A stretch of 64,000 nt of DNA from Quercus robur (GCF_932294415.1 NC_065537.1:69817761-69881760); one strand, 5' to 3'. Positions 9,535 to 21,695 are shown, counted from the first letter of the stretch. Notes: generated by a model not told the origin, from the letters alone. Made by a program: numbers and translations.

Positions 9535-11651
9535 TTAATCTCGGCATCTGAAAACGTGGACGTTTAACACAACACCGTCCCTCATAATCAGCTCAAATAC
9601 GCAAACATCTCCTACTCGCAAACTATTTTCCCTCACAAATGCAGACCAACCAGCTGATATGACACATGATGAACCCCCACTTCGTTCATAAATGTATAGT
9701 TTCACAGGCCATAATCGGTCCACAATATGGAGCTTGACAGGGAGTATACTTGCTTTGGTGTAGTCCTTGATAAACCCTTCTCTCGGTAAGTAGGTGATAA
9801 TGTCTTGGGGAAAACTTTGTACAAGAAACAATAACATATATTTAAAAAATAGTTGAACCTAAGATGATACTATTTGATATCCAAATGATACAGTTAAATA
9901 TATATACATCTTTTCACCTAAAAACACAAATAAGCAAATCATTACCAACAAAATGTCTAGCAACAAGTATCTAGTGTGACAATCTTTCTAATTGATCTAT
10001 GAAAAATCAAAGTTAATGGGAGATGCATTTCTAAATTACAAAAATATGTGAAGCTAAAAGCTTACCGCACGATCCTTGCCATTAATGTAGGATGGACGAA
10101 TGATAATAGTGAAAAGGGGATTTTCTGATTTAAAAGTATTGGCTATAACAAGATTTTTAGCTACACCACCATCTTTCTTAGGATGGACCGATCCTGAAAC
10201 AACTTGAAAATATGAATTCATGCACATAAAATTAATGGTAAACATGCTAAAATAATCAACTAGTTCCTTACAAAAGTGTAACATTCAAACCTGAACCCTC
10301 TCCCTTATAAAAGTGTTTGATGATTTCAACAGAGCTGACATCACTCTCATCATCTTCCATCCTATGAACTTGGAGTTCGTCGTCTAAAGTATAGTCTATC
10401 TCTGTTGTAGTGGCATCAAATATGAGTACATCAAAGTGTGAATTTCCTTCATATTTGAAAACTAGCAAGTGCCCCATGGTTAGACCAAGACAGCTTGCAA
10501 ATTCGGACCAACCATTTTGAAACCAAACCCCCCCATCATGTTGTGTCAACTTGACTTTCCATTTTCTACCATTTGGAATAGCAAGAAAGGCCATATCTGA
10601 CAAATCCACTCCTGCATGAACTTAACTGGAATCCACTGTAAAAAGAATCTCCATAACATAAATGTAGGCTTTGGAAATAAACACATGCAATCAATCAAGC
10701 TCTATGGAGTTGTGCAGCTACCATTGCAGGAAAAATGGATTTAGTGATTGTTAGGTCATAATACTTTCATAAGTATTCGAGGAAGATACTTGTTGGATGA
10801 ACAAAAGTTCAAAAAAGCAGACAAAATCCTTATAGACAATGCTAGAAAATAAAAGTTAAACACATGGCAGAATACTCCTTAGTTACAGCCCCCCACCCCC
10901 ACACAAAAAAGAAAAGAAAATGGACTGATCCACAGATTGTTATGACCACATCCACGGATTTTTATCAATGGTCACTGCATTAAGTAAAATGAGGAAGAGG
11001 AAAGAGGGAGGAGGAAGAAAGGAAGGACCAAGAACAAATTTATGATTAAGTACAAATCAAACAAAATAAAATAACAATCCATGCAACATTGAAGTTATAT
11101 TTAATAGCTATAACCTCAATCTGTCTTATTAAGGGCTCGATATTTGACAGTAACAAATCTTATGAACTTTTATGCTTCTTATACAACCTAATCTTATAAC
11201 CAAAATAACCATCAAATATATTCAGCATCTAATTTTTCTCTGTTGTTGTTGAAATGTAAAAAAATTTGGGGAAATGTTGTATTTTGAGTGCTTGTGTAAT
11301 GTGTTTGTGATGCGCTTATCCCTGTTTCATTTTTTGTTCATATGAATAAATTTGATGCAAAAGTACTCCGTTATGTGACTGTGTTCTTCTTAAAATGTAA
11401 CCTACGTATTGCAAAATGAAAGTTTTTATGACTACATGTAACAAATGTAAATTTTTTCAAGAATCACAAATAAAGAAGATCAAGTAGACGACGTGTATAA
11501 GCATATGATTTTCAAAGAGGAAAAAGATCATAAATTTAAGCATACTTACAAGCTTTCCTTCTTGAACAGCATTAGGCAGAATAATCTTGAAAAAGTGTGG
11601 GGACCGATCAGTAGGACCATCCTCGTTGTCTCTCCGCCATTGAGAAGTCAT
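9535..11651 (-). pseudogene. Two-domain B3 (REM-type) gene, four exons, probably damaged
   Basis: Exon 1 (11651-11550) starts MTSQWRRDNEDG and holds SPHFFKIILPNAVQEGKL, the classic start of a REM B3 domain, ending at donor CTT/GTAAGT. Exon 2 (10635-10291) holds the rest of that domain (GRKWKVKLTQHDGGVWFQNGW, LLVFKYEGNSHFDVLIF). Exon 3 (10193-10076) carries the linker and NPLFTIIIRPSYI. Exon 4 (9814-9535) carries a second B3 domain (VKLYIYERSG, GWSAFVRENSLRVGDVCVFE). A plant DNA-binding protein acting in the nucleus would be expected. Two problems argue for decay: exon 2 opens as WIPVKFMQ in a frame that must shift to reach GVDLSDM, and the exon 3/4 phases do not agree. Its start lies about 100 bp from dyad array B, like the transposon genes here, so it may be a captured gene. 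If the frames are rescued by other splice sites it could still be active. Confidence 0.75.
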
Positions 11652-11756
11652 TGTTCTGGTTCTCCAAAGTTCTGTGCTTTTCAATGAGAAATTGAACAGT
11701 TGATGCTTCATACGTTTGAGCACTAAATAGTGGCCAGAACGGCATGTGGTCATACA

Positions 11757-12785
11757 CATAACCCGATTATTAGGAAATCGAGTTATGTGCACTGTGACTC
11801 AAAGGAGTCCATTCTGTGCGCAGTATATCTCAGAGGAATCCATGTTGTGTGTGATGGTTTGGACGTAACTCGATATCACTGATATCGGGTTACAGGTAGA
11901 ATTACTCGATAATATGTTAATCGAGTTATGTGCACTATTGTTGCACAGCCCAAATATTTGCACTGATCCAGATGCAGTCCAAGAGGAATACAACTATCCA
12001 CATAACTCGACTTTCTGTATTCGAGTTATATTTACTATAAATCAACGGAACCCAACGCGGTACTCGATTATATGTAAGCCGAGTTATGTTCTATGGGCTT
12101 CACAACCCAGCCCAGATATTTGGACTGGTCCAGATGCAGTCCAAGAGGAATCTAAGTGTGCAGAATGCTCTTCAACGTAACTCAGTACTATAGAAATCGA
12201 GTTACGTTGACTGGGCTAGGTGGAATGCTCTTAAACGTAACTTGGTACTACAGAAATCGAGTTACGTTGACTGGGCTTCCCCACCCAGCTCGGATATTTA
12301 GACTGGTCCAGATATAGTCCACGAGGAATCTAAGTGTGTAGAATGGTCTTCAACGTAACTCAGCACTACAGAAATCAAGTTACGTTGACTGGGCTTCCAC
12401 ATAACTCGATGTTTCCTAATTCGAGTTATATTCACTATAAATCAACGGAACCCAACGCTGTACTCGATTATATGTAAGCCGAGTTATGTTCTCTGGGCTT
12501 TTCACAACCCAGCCCAGATATTTGGACTGGTCCAGATGCAGTCCAAGCGGAATCTAAGTGTACAGAATGCTCTTCAACGTAACTCGGTACTATAGAAATC
12601 GAGTTACGTTGACTGGGCTGGGTGGGATGCTCTTCAACGTAACTCGGTACTACAGAAATCGAGTTATGTTGACTGGGCTTCCCCACCCAGCCCAAATATT
12701 TGGACTGGTCCAAATGCAGTCCAAGAGGATTCTAAGTGTCCAGAATGGTCTGCAACGTAACTCGTTAAATGAAAAATCGAGTTAG
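11757..12785. repeat. Dyad array B
   Basis: The motif set and orientation match array A. CCCAGCCCAAATATTTGGAC with TGGTCCAGATGCAGTCCAAG recurs near 11963, 12127, 12305, 12529 and 12708, so the spacing (about 165-225 bp) is less regular than in array A. Many AACTCGGTACTACAGAAATC-type dyads close with GAGTTACGTTGACTGGGCT. It lies between the B3 gene start (11651) and the MULE transposase segment. Confidence 0.9.
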
Positions 12786-13687
12786 TTTTAGTATAAACTA
12801 TCTACTTGAAGTTTTCCTTGCGACTTGCACTGTTTACATTCCATTCAGTATTGGCGTGCTTATTCATCGTAAAAGTGGACCTGTTCATAACCATACTGTG
12901 AACAACAACTCATCCATCTACTTCCAACCACATCCATCAATAAATCATTCCCCCATTTCCATTACGCAAATAAAAAAATCATCCATACAAGCTTATTTGT
13001 AAGTAAAAAGCCTTTATGCATTTAAATCAGTTGATGTACAAAAGTAAAAAGTTCAATTTCTGCATTTTAAACATTCTTCACAATTGTAACTTGAAACTTG
13101 GACAGCATCCGCCAACAATGGTTTTAGGCAATCATGGAGTCTGCGCATTTGAGTTACACCTTTTTTTTGTTCTCTTCAGAAGTTGGCTCCTTTTTGAGGA
13201 GTAGCCAACACAGAAATTAGTATACAACCCACATTAATTAATAAATTGAATTGAGAAATACAGAAGAACCTTCAGGCTTGCCTGCTTAAATGACGAGCAT
13301 CTACAGTTACACCTTGGTAACAATTACAAATCTACAGCAAAACATATACAGTTAGGGAAATAAAGACCCCATGAATACTAGAATATGTACACCACAAACA
13401 ATAAGATTGAAAGAACACCAAAATTGGCACAGAAGACTTGGAATGGTAATATCTAGGAGTTAAGACTAACTGCAACTACTTGAAGAAGTAATCACAAGAT
13501 TGCCCAAAATGGAGCTAAATTTGATACAATGGTATTACTATCATGGTTCCAATCTAAAAATTACTCCAGGTATCTTAATTATAACTCATATAATGTAATA
13601 TCTAAACATGTAAAGAAGAATAACTTATGATATCCCCTTGTTACTATGATTTGTAATTGTTACCTGCTACATATCACCATGGCTTAT
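12786..13687. other. Spacer, nothing recognised
   Basis: Only short frames without motifs. It is the 3' flank of the MULE transposase gene. Confidence 0.4.
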
Positions 13688-16294
13688 TCATGCCACATTT
13701 CGAATCGAACATGTACGACAATTATGACCCTCTTGGCGACACAACCCACACTTCAACTTTGGTCCATTCTCAATCCACAATGAGGTTGGCAACTCCCTAT
13801 CCTTGTCATCCATCTCATTGCGGATTCTCGTGGACTTTGGCCGACCTTTCTCATGGATCAACTGCTGGTTTGGCATCACGGTTCTCCTTTCTGCTGGCTC
13901 CGGCCATTCTAACCTATCTTTCAGTGGTTGGAATATCGGCTCATAGCTGTGATACCGTTCTTCAACACGGTAGAAATGATCCATATACTCAGTGGCATCA
14001 TGGTTGTGTTTGGCACAAACTACTATCAAGTGGGAACAGGGGATCTTGTTTGCTTCCCATTTGCCGCACGTGCATGTCATGTCCATGAGGGAAACCCTAT
14101 GGGTGTGATCTCCCCCACCAGTGTTCAACAGTGAAGACTGTGTCTCCACTGTATATAACCGTTGTTGCGCACTCATCCTTCTAACAATATGGAGCTTCGC
14201 CTTCTCTTGATTTGCCTCGAACTTGTCATAGGCATATTTGCACCACACTTGCCCCTCTTCCAACTGCTCTAGGGTTTTGTTTCGACGTTCGTCAAAGTAT
14301 GAGTTCACCTTGTAAAATGTAAACTTCACCATTGCAGTTATGGGTAAGCTATGTGCGCCCTTAAGTACCCCATCGAAGCACTATGACAGGTTGGTTGTCA
14401 TTACCCCATATCGGTGCCCATGGTCATGTACAAGTATCCAATTTTCTTGATTTACCTCATTAAGATAGTTGTACGCATCTGGGTTGACATTCTTGATGCA
14501 ATCCATGGTATTCTCAAACTTCCTAACTTGATTCGCAGTTGCTGCGTTCCATACCAAGTTCTTCAATGGCACACTATTGAAGTTAGTGTTAACATTGCTT
14601 ACTAAATGGCAGAGGCAATACTGGTGATGTGTTAAGGGCAGTTGCAAGTAGCCCCTAGTGGTGTCATCAAAGCATGATTGTATCCCACGATACCTGTCGG
14701 ATATTATACACAAATTGGTTCGGTCTGTAACATAGGTTAACAAGCATGCCAAGAACCATCCCCATGTCTTCGTGCTCTCGCTTTCAACAATGGCAAATGC
14801 AAGTGGATAAACCTCGTTGTTACCATCTATTGCCATTGCTATCAACAACTTTCCTTTGTACTTGCCATAGAGGTGCGTTGCATCTATGCTTATCACCGGC
14901 CTGCAATGCCTGAACCCTTTAATACACGGACCGAAAGCCCAAAATGCGGAGTTGAATATACAAGTCCCCGGGACATGGGGGTCACACTTTAATGTGGTCA
15001 TAGTGTCTGGATCTGCATTGGACAATGCAGCTAGAAATCATGACAATTTCGCGTACGACTCGTCAAAATCCCCGTAAATACGCGCAACTGCCTTCTGTTT
15101 CGCTTCCCAAACATTTTACATAGTTACATCATGCCCATGCCTTGCATGTAACATACTACGCAAGTCCCTTACCTTTCAGGTTAGGTCCTCCCATACATAC
15201 TTCTCAAGTGCAATGGAGATGAACTTTGAATCCATCATTCGCCCATCAGTCGCTAGCTGCAGGGATAAGCAACTATGGGAACCCTTACATGTACTGATAA
15301 CCCACATCCCGTGCTTCTTGCTGCAATTGGCCCGAATTGACCACAGACATGCCTCATGTATGCACCGCACTACCAGCCTATTGGTGTCAGACTTGATGAC
15401 CTTGTATTGCTTATTATGCTCCACAGAGTAGAGGGTCAACACATATTGAACAGAGGCTTTATTCTTGAATAGCATCCCCGTTGCTGGGTGGTCACCTTTA
15501 TGCCAACTTGTAAGATGTCCTGTACCCAATGCAGGTGATTGGTCATTAATATTGTCCCATGTGTTTGATGTAAACCATTCTGGGATAGGAACTGTTGTAA
15601 CGCAATCCTCCTCGTTGTTTTCAATTAGTGGTACATCTAAGACCTCTGCGTCATCCACCAGTCCATCAGTATCAATGAACTCTTCATACACATCTCGGCT
15701 GGCATCAATATCAATTCCCCTGTCCATATCAGCTTGGACATGTTCATATGTGTGACTAGACCCTCCCACATCATGTGTATGGGTGGCGCCCACCACTTCG
15801 GTGTTGTCCAAATGATCAACCACACTACATGGTTGATTATTGTAAGGGAAAGGTGTGGCATTGGCAAAGGAAGGATGCACGTCAAGCGACGATGAGTGTG
15901 GCTCTTCCACCCCACTGTCATGCTGTGAACTTGCACTAGCATGGAACCCAATAGCCTCAACATTTACATACAAGTCGGACGCTATGAACTAGGGGGTCCG
16001 CTTAATCACTGCCCACATCATGTCCACGTCAGCATCGCAACCCAACGGATTTGAGTTATAGACAACCTGACTACTCACAAGTATCTAGGGGGCACGGTAC
16101 ACGATGGATATCTTATGTGACTCCTTGTCCAACCGTAGAGCTTCCATTATCTTCCGGTGCATTTTTCTCAAGTGTGTTCCCCATTTCAACTCAATGAACT
16201 TCTACTTCACTAACTCGCCTCTATAGGACAGCCCATGCAACTCATGGAAATACTGTTCCCCATCATAGTAAACGTAGAAGCAATGACGACCCAT
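13688..16294 (-). pseudogene. MuDR-type (MULE) transposase, full length with seven in-frame stops
   Basis: One unbroken frame of 869 codons runs from ATG 16294 (MGRHCFYVYYDGEQYF) to the stop at 13688. Domains in order: an N-terminal MULE leader, an acidic spacer, the MuDR N-terminal domain (FKNKASVQYVLTLYSVEHNK; CIHEACLWSIRANC), the MULE transposase core (ISIDATHLYGKYKGKLLIA, IISDRYRGI, HHQYCLCHL) and a SWIM zinc finger (CTCGKWEANKIPCSH), then a C-terminal CGLCRQEGHNCRTC knuckle. Premature stops: TAG at 16202, 16085, 15989 and 14381; TGA at 15176 and 15038; TAA at 15116. There are no frameshifts. Core changes such as SDRY where SDRH is usual and YCLCH where YCLRH is usual also fit C-to-T mutation. 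The enzyme would cut and join element ends in the nucleus; this copy cannot be functional. Confidence 0.92.
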
Positions 16295-16448
16295 GCCAAA
16301 CCTAGATAAGGACAATTAATTGTGGTTATCATGCAAAAGATAGGGGGTTATGTTAATGCAGCAGTAATTAATCTTTTACAGATGCACTATGATGCTGTCC
16401 TAAATATTCTTAACAAACTTGATTCGTTTGGACACAAACATTGGCCTT

Positions 16449-16605
16449 TAAGGGGAGATGTGCCACAACAAAGAATCAAGGTCTTCCACATATCGCTTGG
16501 TGAGGATGCAATAGGGAGTAGGAAAATGCAAACATGGTCAGCAAAACTTGTTCACCTCGCAGGCTTTCTTTTTCAGAACCCACACAGTAAAGCCTTCCAA
16601 AACTG
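16449..16605. repeat. Direct repeat, left copy (partner 17361-17515)
   Basis: GATGTGCCACAACAAAGAA, CGCTTGGTGAGGATGCAATA, GGAAAATGC and CACCTCGCAGGCTTTCTTTT recur in the same order at 17361-17515 with substitutions. The two copies bracket a microsatellite-rich kilobase upstream of the MULE transposase. Confidence 0.75.
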
Positions 16606-16639
16606 AAAGAGCCATACAATTTAAACCTCAGTATACATT

Positions 16640-17094
16640 ACACATCATTGTTAATATGTATGAATGAATGCATATGTCATCATAGGAATTCACCGTACAA
16701 TGTTTGTTTATATATATGTTTATTTAGAATGATTACATACATATTTCTTAAAAAAATTCTCAAAAAGAATGATTATATACATTACTATATCTATACATAT
16801 AGAGGAACAATATGTATACAATGTCACTATCACACACACACACACATATAAGATTTTGCTAATGTGTGTCATAAGAGCACACAACAATTAATCGTTTTTT
16901 GGACAATTTTTATCGGGATTTTCAATGTATTAACAGTTTTTGCAATACCTAACAAAATGTTTGAAAAAATTGGTGCCCTAAGGACATACATTATATATAA
17001 ACATACCAATATATGTATGTGTATATATATATACATGTGATCATATATGGGTAGGTAGCTTTGTTTATATTTACATATATTTGCATATACATAC

Positions 17095-17144
<50 letters not shown>

Positions 17145-17260
17145 TTGTTCATGCCACATATACATCTTATGATATATGGGTAGGTACGTTTCTCTATATA
17201 TAGATATATCTATACATACATACATTTATGTATCTATATACACACACATAGTGTCAGAAC
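16640..17260. repeat. Microsatellite cluster: (CA)n, (TG)n and TATATA/ATACAT tracts
   Basis: Includes CACACACACACACACA near 16832 and about 40 bp of (TG)n near 17102-17142, with surrounding ATACATA-type simple sequence. No coding function. Confidence 0.9.
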
Positions 17261-17360
17261 AAGAAAGTTGTAGAAAGCAATCACATTTATACTAAAATGC
17301 CAATCCAATTATAAGTAGTTATGTAAGTCAAGAAGTTATGTAAGTCAAGATATACCTGTT

Positions 17361-17515
17361 AGGAAAGATGTGTCACAACAAAGAAGAAGGGGACCACAGC
17401 AACAACGCTTGGTGAGGATGCAATAATGACAAGGAAAATGCCAAAAGAGTTAGCAAACTTTGTTCACCTCATAGGCTTTCTTTTACAGAGACCCAGACAC
17501 TGAAGGTTTTCAGTA
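17361..17515. repeat. Direct repeat, right copy (partner 16449-16605)
   Basis: Diverged copy of the 16449 block (GATGTGTCACAACAAAGAA, CGCTTGGTGAGGATGCAATA). It ends just before dyad array C. Confidence 0.75.
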
Positions 17516-17570
17516 CAAATGGAGCAAGGCACGTGCATGGATTCTGAAATGTGGGGAGGGGGAGAATCAT

Positions 17571-17758
17571 AACTCGATATCTAGGAAGTCGATTTTATTA
17601 AAAACTCGATACCACAGAAATCAAGTTACTGTTGACAAGACATTTTGAAGTGACGGCAATTTAGAAACTCGGTTATTAAGAAATCGAGTTACTTGTAACT
17701 CCGTATTATATTTAGGCACAGATATTGCTATAACTCGATTTCTTTAGAATCGAGTTTT
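17571..17758. repeat. Dyad array C (short)
   Basis: Contains AACTCGATATC, ACTCGATACCACAGAAATCA, AACTCGGTTATTAAGAAATC-GAGTT and AACTCGATTTCTTTAGAATC-GAGTT. It lacks the CCCAGCCC marker of arrays A and B. It lies between the leftward MULE transposase and the rightward hybrid-binding-domain ORF. Confidence 0.8.
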
Positions 17759-17857
17759 AGGTTCCATTTCCTCTACAAAAAGCCACTTCACATGTAAGAA
17801 GGTGCATCCACCATTTTGGTGCAAAGAATCTCCACCATTGCGTGTTTGTAGAGCAGG

Positions 17858-18295
17858 ATGGGACATACCTATGTTGTGTTTAACGGTCGTGTTCCAGGCA
17901 TATACGACAGTTGGCTAGATGCGAGCAGACAAGTTCATAAATTCCCAAACGCCAATCACAAATCATATAAAGATCGAAGGGAAGCAGAAGCCACATACAT
18001 GGAGTATTTGCATGGTAATGGTATGGACATGCATGGTGGCGCGTCTGCATCGTGGGCAACTCCAAACATATCAACCTCAACTCCACCTAGCACTTCTCTA
18101 AGCAAAGGAACCAACTACGGCAGTGGAGACATTAGGAACACTTTGTTAAGGTATCAGTTGGAAGTTGCCATTGAGGAGCGTGACCACGCAAGGAGGATCG
18201 CAAGCTTGAGTGCAAACATGTTGAATGAAGTGGTGGCCCATGTTGTGGGGGATGATGAAGTTGATACACCCACGAGACAACGTATGGGTGCATGA
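17858..18295 (+). CDS. RNase H1 N-terminal (hybrid-binding / viroplasmin-like) domain protein
   Basis: Intact 145-codon frame. Residues 3-50 read TYVVFNGRVPGIYDSW, then QVHKFPNANHKSYKDR and EAEATYMEYL. The G-R-x-PGIY-x-x-W ... V-x-x-F ... K-x-(F/Y)-K ... EA order defines the domain that in RNase H1 grips RNA/DNA hybrids and double-stranded RNA. There is no RNase H catalytic domain after it. The remainder is a Ser/Thr-rich spacer (SASWATPNISTSTPPSTS) and a helical region (LLRYQLEVAIEERDHARRIA). Translation starts 100 bp from dyad array C, divergent from the MULE transposase. Unlike its neighbours it has no stop or frameshift. I infer a transposon-encoded nucleic-acid-binding accessory protein; a role in RNA binding is family knowledge, not shown here. 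Confidence 0.8.
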   Translation: MGHTYVVFNGRVPGIYDSWLDASRQVHKFPNANHKSYKDRREAEATYMEYLHGNGMDMHGGASASWATPNISTSTPPSTSLSKGTNYGSGDIRNTLLRYQLEVAIEERDHARRIASLSANMLNEVVAHVVGDDEVDTPTRQRMGA

Positions 18296-19363
18296 AACGG
18301 ATCAAGAACGACTTCTTTGCGGTATTTAGTAAGATATGTATACTTGCAAGTAGCTACTTTCATGTGTGTGGTTTAAGTAGAAGTGTCATCGTTTTCCAGT
18401 TGTTTGACTGGCAGATATGTATATATGGAAAAATAACCTTATTATTTTTGTTTTTGGACTACTCTGGTCTTATTCGGTCCATTATATCTACTTTGATCTT
18501 ATTCGATCCACTGTGGTTTCTAGAAAAATTGGTCTACTACATTCTATTTACTCTATTTGATCCTATTCAGTCAGGTTTGGTCGTATGAGATCTATTTGGT
18601 TCACTGCAGTCCATTATTGTGTAGTTACAAAATACAAGATCAGCCTATACACAATGAGCCACGATTAACGAATGTACATGACGTCAAAAACAACAATGAA
18701 TTGCATAACCTCTACATGAACGATTTGGAAATCCACTGGGAGGATTCACTGCAATCCATACCAATCATGAGAAAAAAATGGGAAAAAAACTTTAAGCATG
18801 CATTACATAATAAAATTGATCTTGTTTCATTACTTGCACTTGTTAATTTCATTATTGTCTTCGTGTTTTGTTGCTTGTTCCCATTATTGCTTGTTTTTGT
18901 TGCATGATTTAATTTTAAACCATCATGCCATGAAAATAAAAGAACTACTTTTGTTTTAATTGTTGTAATAAATTCAAATGATGATTACTTTTGTGTCCTT
19001 TAAATAACACAATGAGCTTTAAATTACCCTTACTTATTTAATAGATAACAGTGGTAGAATTGGTCACCATTTGATCCAATTCTGCCAAAAGCTTCATGAA
19101 TGAATTAGTTCTCTCGTTAACCAAGAGAAAAACACAACAAAAAAGAGTTATTGTTACATTGTACAAAGTTTTTAAAAAATAGAAAGTATTAAGCATAAGC
19201 TATTAGAGAATACTGTGGTTTATTTTTTTGTCAATTTAGAACTATAATTAAAAAAAGAAAAAGACAAGATTTAGATTAGATTATCACCAGACATGATCAT
19301 TTCCATTGGGCCAGAAGATATTGGTCAACTTATGAGTTTCTTCCTTGGAGGTTGCATTATCAA
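18296..19363. other. Downstream flank with TATTCGGTCC-type low-complexity motifs
   Basis: Between 18440 and 18610 the phrases CTTATTCGGTCC, CTTATTCGATCC and CCTATTCAGTC recur at short intervals, a degenerate simple repeat. A short frame at 18557-18907 has no recognised motif and is not counted as a gene. Confidence 0.45.
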
Positions 19364-19646
19364 TCAACATGCATTCAAAAGGAGCAGTAGCCCATGGAAA
19401 GGCCTTTCAGAAGTGACTTTCCTTTTGGTTTCTATGGGGAACTCAAACTCTCCAACTGAGCTAAACATTGTGTTGTGAAGCTCCAAAGGAATTTTATTGC
19501 CGAGTTCTGCTACAAAAACAACTGTACTCTTCAAGTGCACGGCAAACATCTTTGCGAGCTAACAACCATGAACTTGTTCCAGGCTTCAGCTCCAAGTTGG
19601 AGAAATCAAGAACCAGAATCATCTTCGCTTGTGTTTGGATAGCCAT
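19364..19646 (-). pseudogene. First-exon fragment of a 2-oxoglutarate-dependent dioxygenase (AOP-like)
   Basis: From ATG 19646 the minus strand reads MAIQTQAKMILVLDFSNLEL, then KPGTSSWLLARKDVCRALEE, and, after a one-base insertion in a T-run near 19515, FVAELGNKIPLELHNTMF and SERPFHGLL, stopping at 19364. This is the N-terminal (DIOX_N-type) part of plant 2OG-Fe(II) dioxygenases. The layout DVCRALEEYGCFVAE plus PFHG is what I remember of AOP-type members. The catalytic His-x-Asp...His core is absent. It lies next to the ABCC fragment and in the same orientation, between dyad arrays C and D, so I read it as a captured piece of a host gene. Confidence 0.7.
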
Positions 19647-20200
19647 GGTTTGTCTTTTGTTTTGAGGGCTGTGAAGCCAAAACTGGGTAATGCATTGGTA
19701 TGCATTAATGCTGTTATTTATAGATAGATGTCAATCAATGCAAATAGCGTCTTGAAAGTTGAAAGACAAGAATGAATGGAAGCTAATGATTGGAGGAATA
19801 CAATTAATTTTTTTATACGTACCATTTTTTTCCCATACTCCATCATGTGCAATGACTACAACTGGACAGTGGAATACTAGAGGTTTCAATACATACATTA
19901 CTATATCTTCCCTCTAGCTGGCTCCACTGGACGAAATAGAGCACCTATGAGAGTGGTCTTCCCACTGCCAGTTCTGCCAACAATACCTATTTTGTGCCCT
20001 TCCTCAAATGTGCAACTGATCCCCCTCAGAACAAGTGCATCAGGCCTATATTTAATCTGTTTTATCATTGATATTCTTAGAATCTCAGCATAAGAACCTT
20101 CTTTAATTTTAACATTAAATCAAAAAAATAGTTACCTGCAAACCATGTATGTCAACTTTACCCACAGATGGCCAATTTGATGAAGGCTGGTTCCCTTCTA

Positions 20201-21695
20201 ACGAGAACATTCTTCAGGAAGGTTTGGTGTAATGCCCTTGTAAAAACCTCAAAGACCCTTGAACCTAGAAGCCCCAACAGAATAAATTAGCCTTATAGAT
20301 GAGAAAATGTCTCAAGTTTATAATGAAAGTAAGAACGTCTAAAAACCTAAATCAAGTTTGTGACTCAATGGGGTGAGCCAAAATCTCCCACCTTCACAAC
20401 TTGAGATCATTAGCTATTTATTCTCTTATAGCATTTGCGAGAAAATGCACAAATTTAGTATTTTACTTATAGAAAAGACCAATGTGTTTGCACTTTAGTT
20501 AGAGCTTTCCTTCTTCGGCTATGAAAATTGAATTTGGGCTAAATACTTACCGTGCAGTTTCCTTCACAAGGAATGAAAGGGTCACATTGTCAAACCTGCA
20601 ATGGAGCTCTTACAACCTAGAAATCAAAGTCACCCAACCATATAAGAAGCAATGATCAACTAACAAATGAAATCAACAATTCATGGTCTAACACCACCCA
20701 AGACAAATGCCTACCTGGAATGGAAGAATAGCAGCAATTGTAGAGGATGCACCCAGAACAGCATAATCCTCTATATTCTGGGAAAAAAATGATGTACACT
20801 ATAAGAATTAATATACCATCAAACATTCATATCAGAGATACAAACACCACCCAATTAATAACATCACAAAGCAACCAATTATATTCCTGGAACTATGTGT
20901 AACTTACAAAGTTGTAAAAGCAGTGCAAAAGCCTACACTTAACTCCAATGAGTCTTTCTTAACTTAAAATACTCCTCGTATACAATACTCAGAATGCCCC
21001 ATGTTCCAAATGCTTTAGATAAATTATAGTGGACATTACAACTTATTGTGCCTTATATGTTGATAAGTGGAGTACTATTATAGATAAATAGCGATGAAGT
21101 ATGATATAAACTCCAAAGATAACATACTTGTAATACTCCTATAAACTTAGAGGGCACTAGCCATACTACCAAAATTCGTCAATTATTAATACTCCTATAT
21201 ACTTATTTTTCTTTTTAAAAAAAACCAATGGAATCTTAGTTATGGACAGGAGATCCATTCAGACAAATGTGTGACATGGGCAAGAAGATACATCCAAGTT
21301 ATCACGCATCTCACCTTCGTATATTTTGTTTAGATTATATCCACCCACATCAAGGCCAAATGACAATTGGCATAGCAAATGCCAGCAGAAACAAACTAAA
21401 ATCCACTATACAATCCTGCATGTACACAGCCTATCCGGTCCAGTAATAGAACCACAGATTCAACATACAAATTTCTGTTAGTTACATCTCTCCATTAAAC
21501 TAGGACTTCAGTTATCAAAAACATGACAAGACAGGAAATTTCCAAATTTGCCAAAAGGGAGTAAGGGACCCATTTGTCAATGCAAACGTGTACATTGATA
21601 CTTCTAGTATACGAACATTTATACAGTTATGCAGACCCAAATTCCAAAGAGCATTGATTGTAGTGACTTACCAAGAGTTTATCATCACTTTTAGA
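20201..21695. mobile_element. 1.5-kb insertion inside the ABCC exon, flanked by TTCCCTTCTA
   Basis: TTCCCTTCTA occurs at 20191-20200 and again at 21696-21705. On the minus strand both encode the EGN of EVIEGN...PP/NWP, which should occur once. The direct repeat is what a 9-10-bp target duplication would leave, the size Mutator-like elements make. I could not find matching terminal inverted repeats at the two ends. The insert contains a possible pair of exons (see next entry). Confidence 0.5.
20555..20783 (-). other. Two exon-like segments of an unidentified gene
   Basis: Minus strand: acceptor TTTTTTTCCCAG, then NIEDYAVLGASSTIAAILPF and donor CAG/GTAGGC (about 20782-20716). A second segment follows that includes RFDNVTLSFLVKETAR and ends at donor ACG/GTAAGT near 20556. 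Clean splice sites and open frames suggest a captured gene piece. I do not recognise the protein. Confidence 0.35.

Noticed and set aside
7748..12785. CRISPR-like spaced repeats in arrays A and B
   Set aside because: Plant nuclear DNA; the units are diverged palindromes without constant repeat and unique spacers.
13657..14088. Plus-strand 143-codon frame over the transposase C-terminus
   Set aside because: Antisense shadow of the SWIM-containing MULE frame, which has clear domain motifs.
16869..17225. Frame with HTHTHTHTH run
   Set aside because: Product of the (TG)n microsatellite read on the minus strand.
18557..18907. 116-codon frame with a hydrophobic C-terminus
   Set aside because: No recognised motif, no supporting context, and it begins inside a low-complexity TATTCGGTCC stretch.
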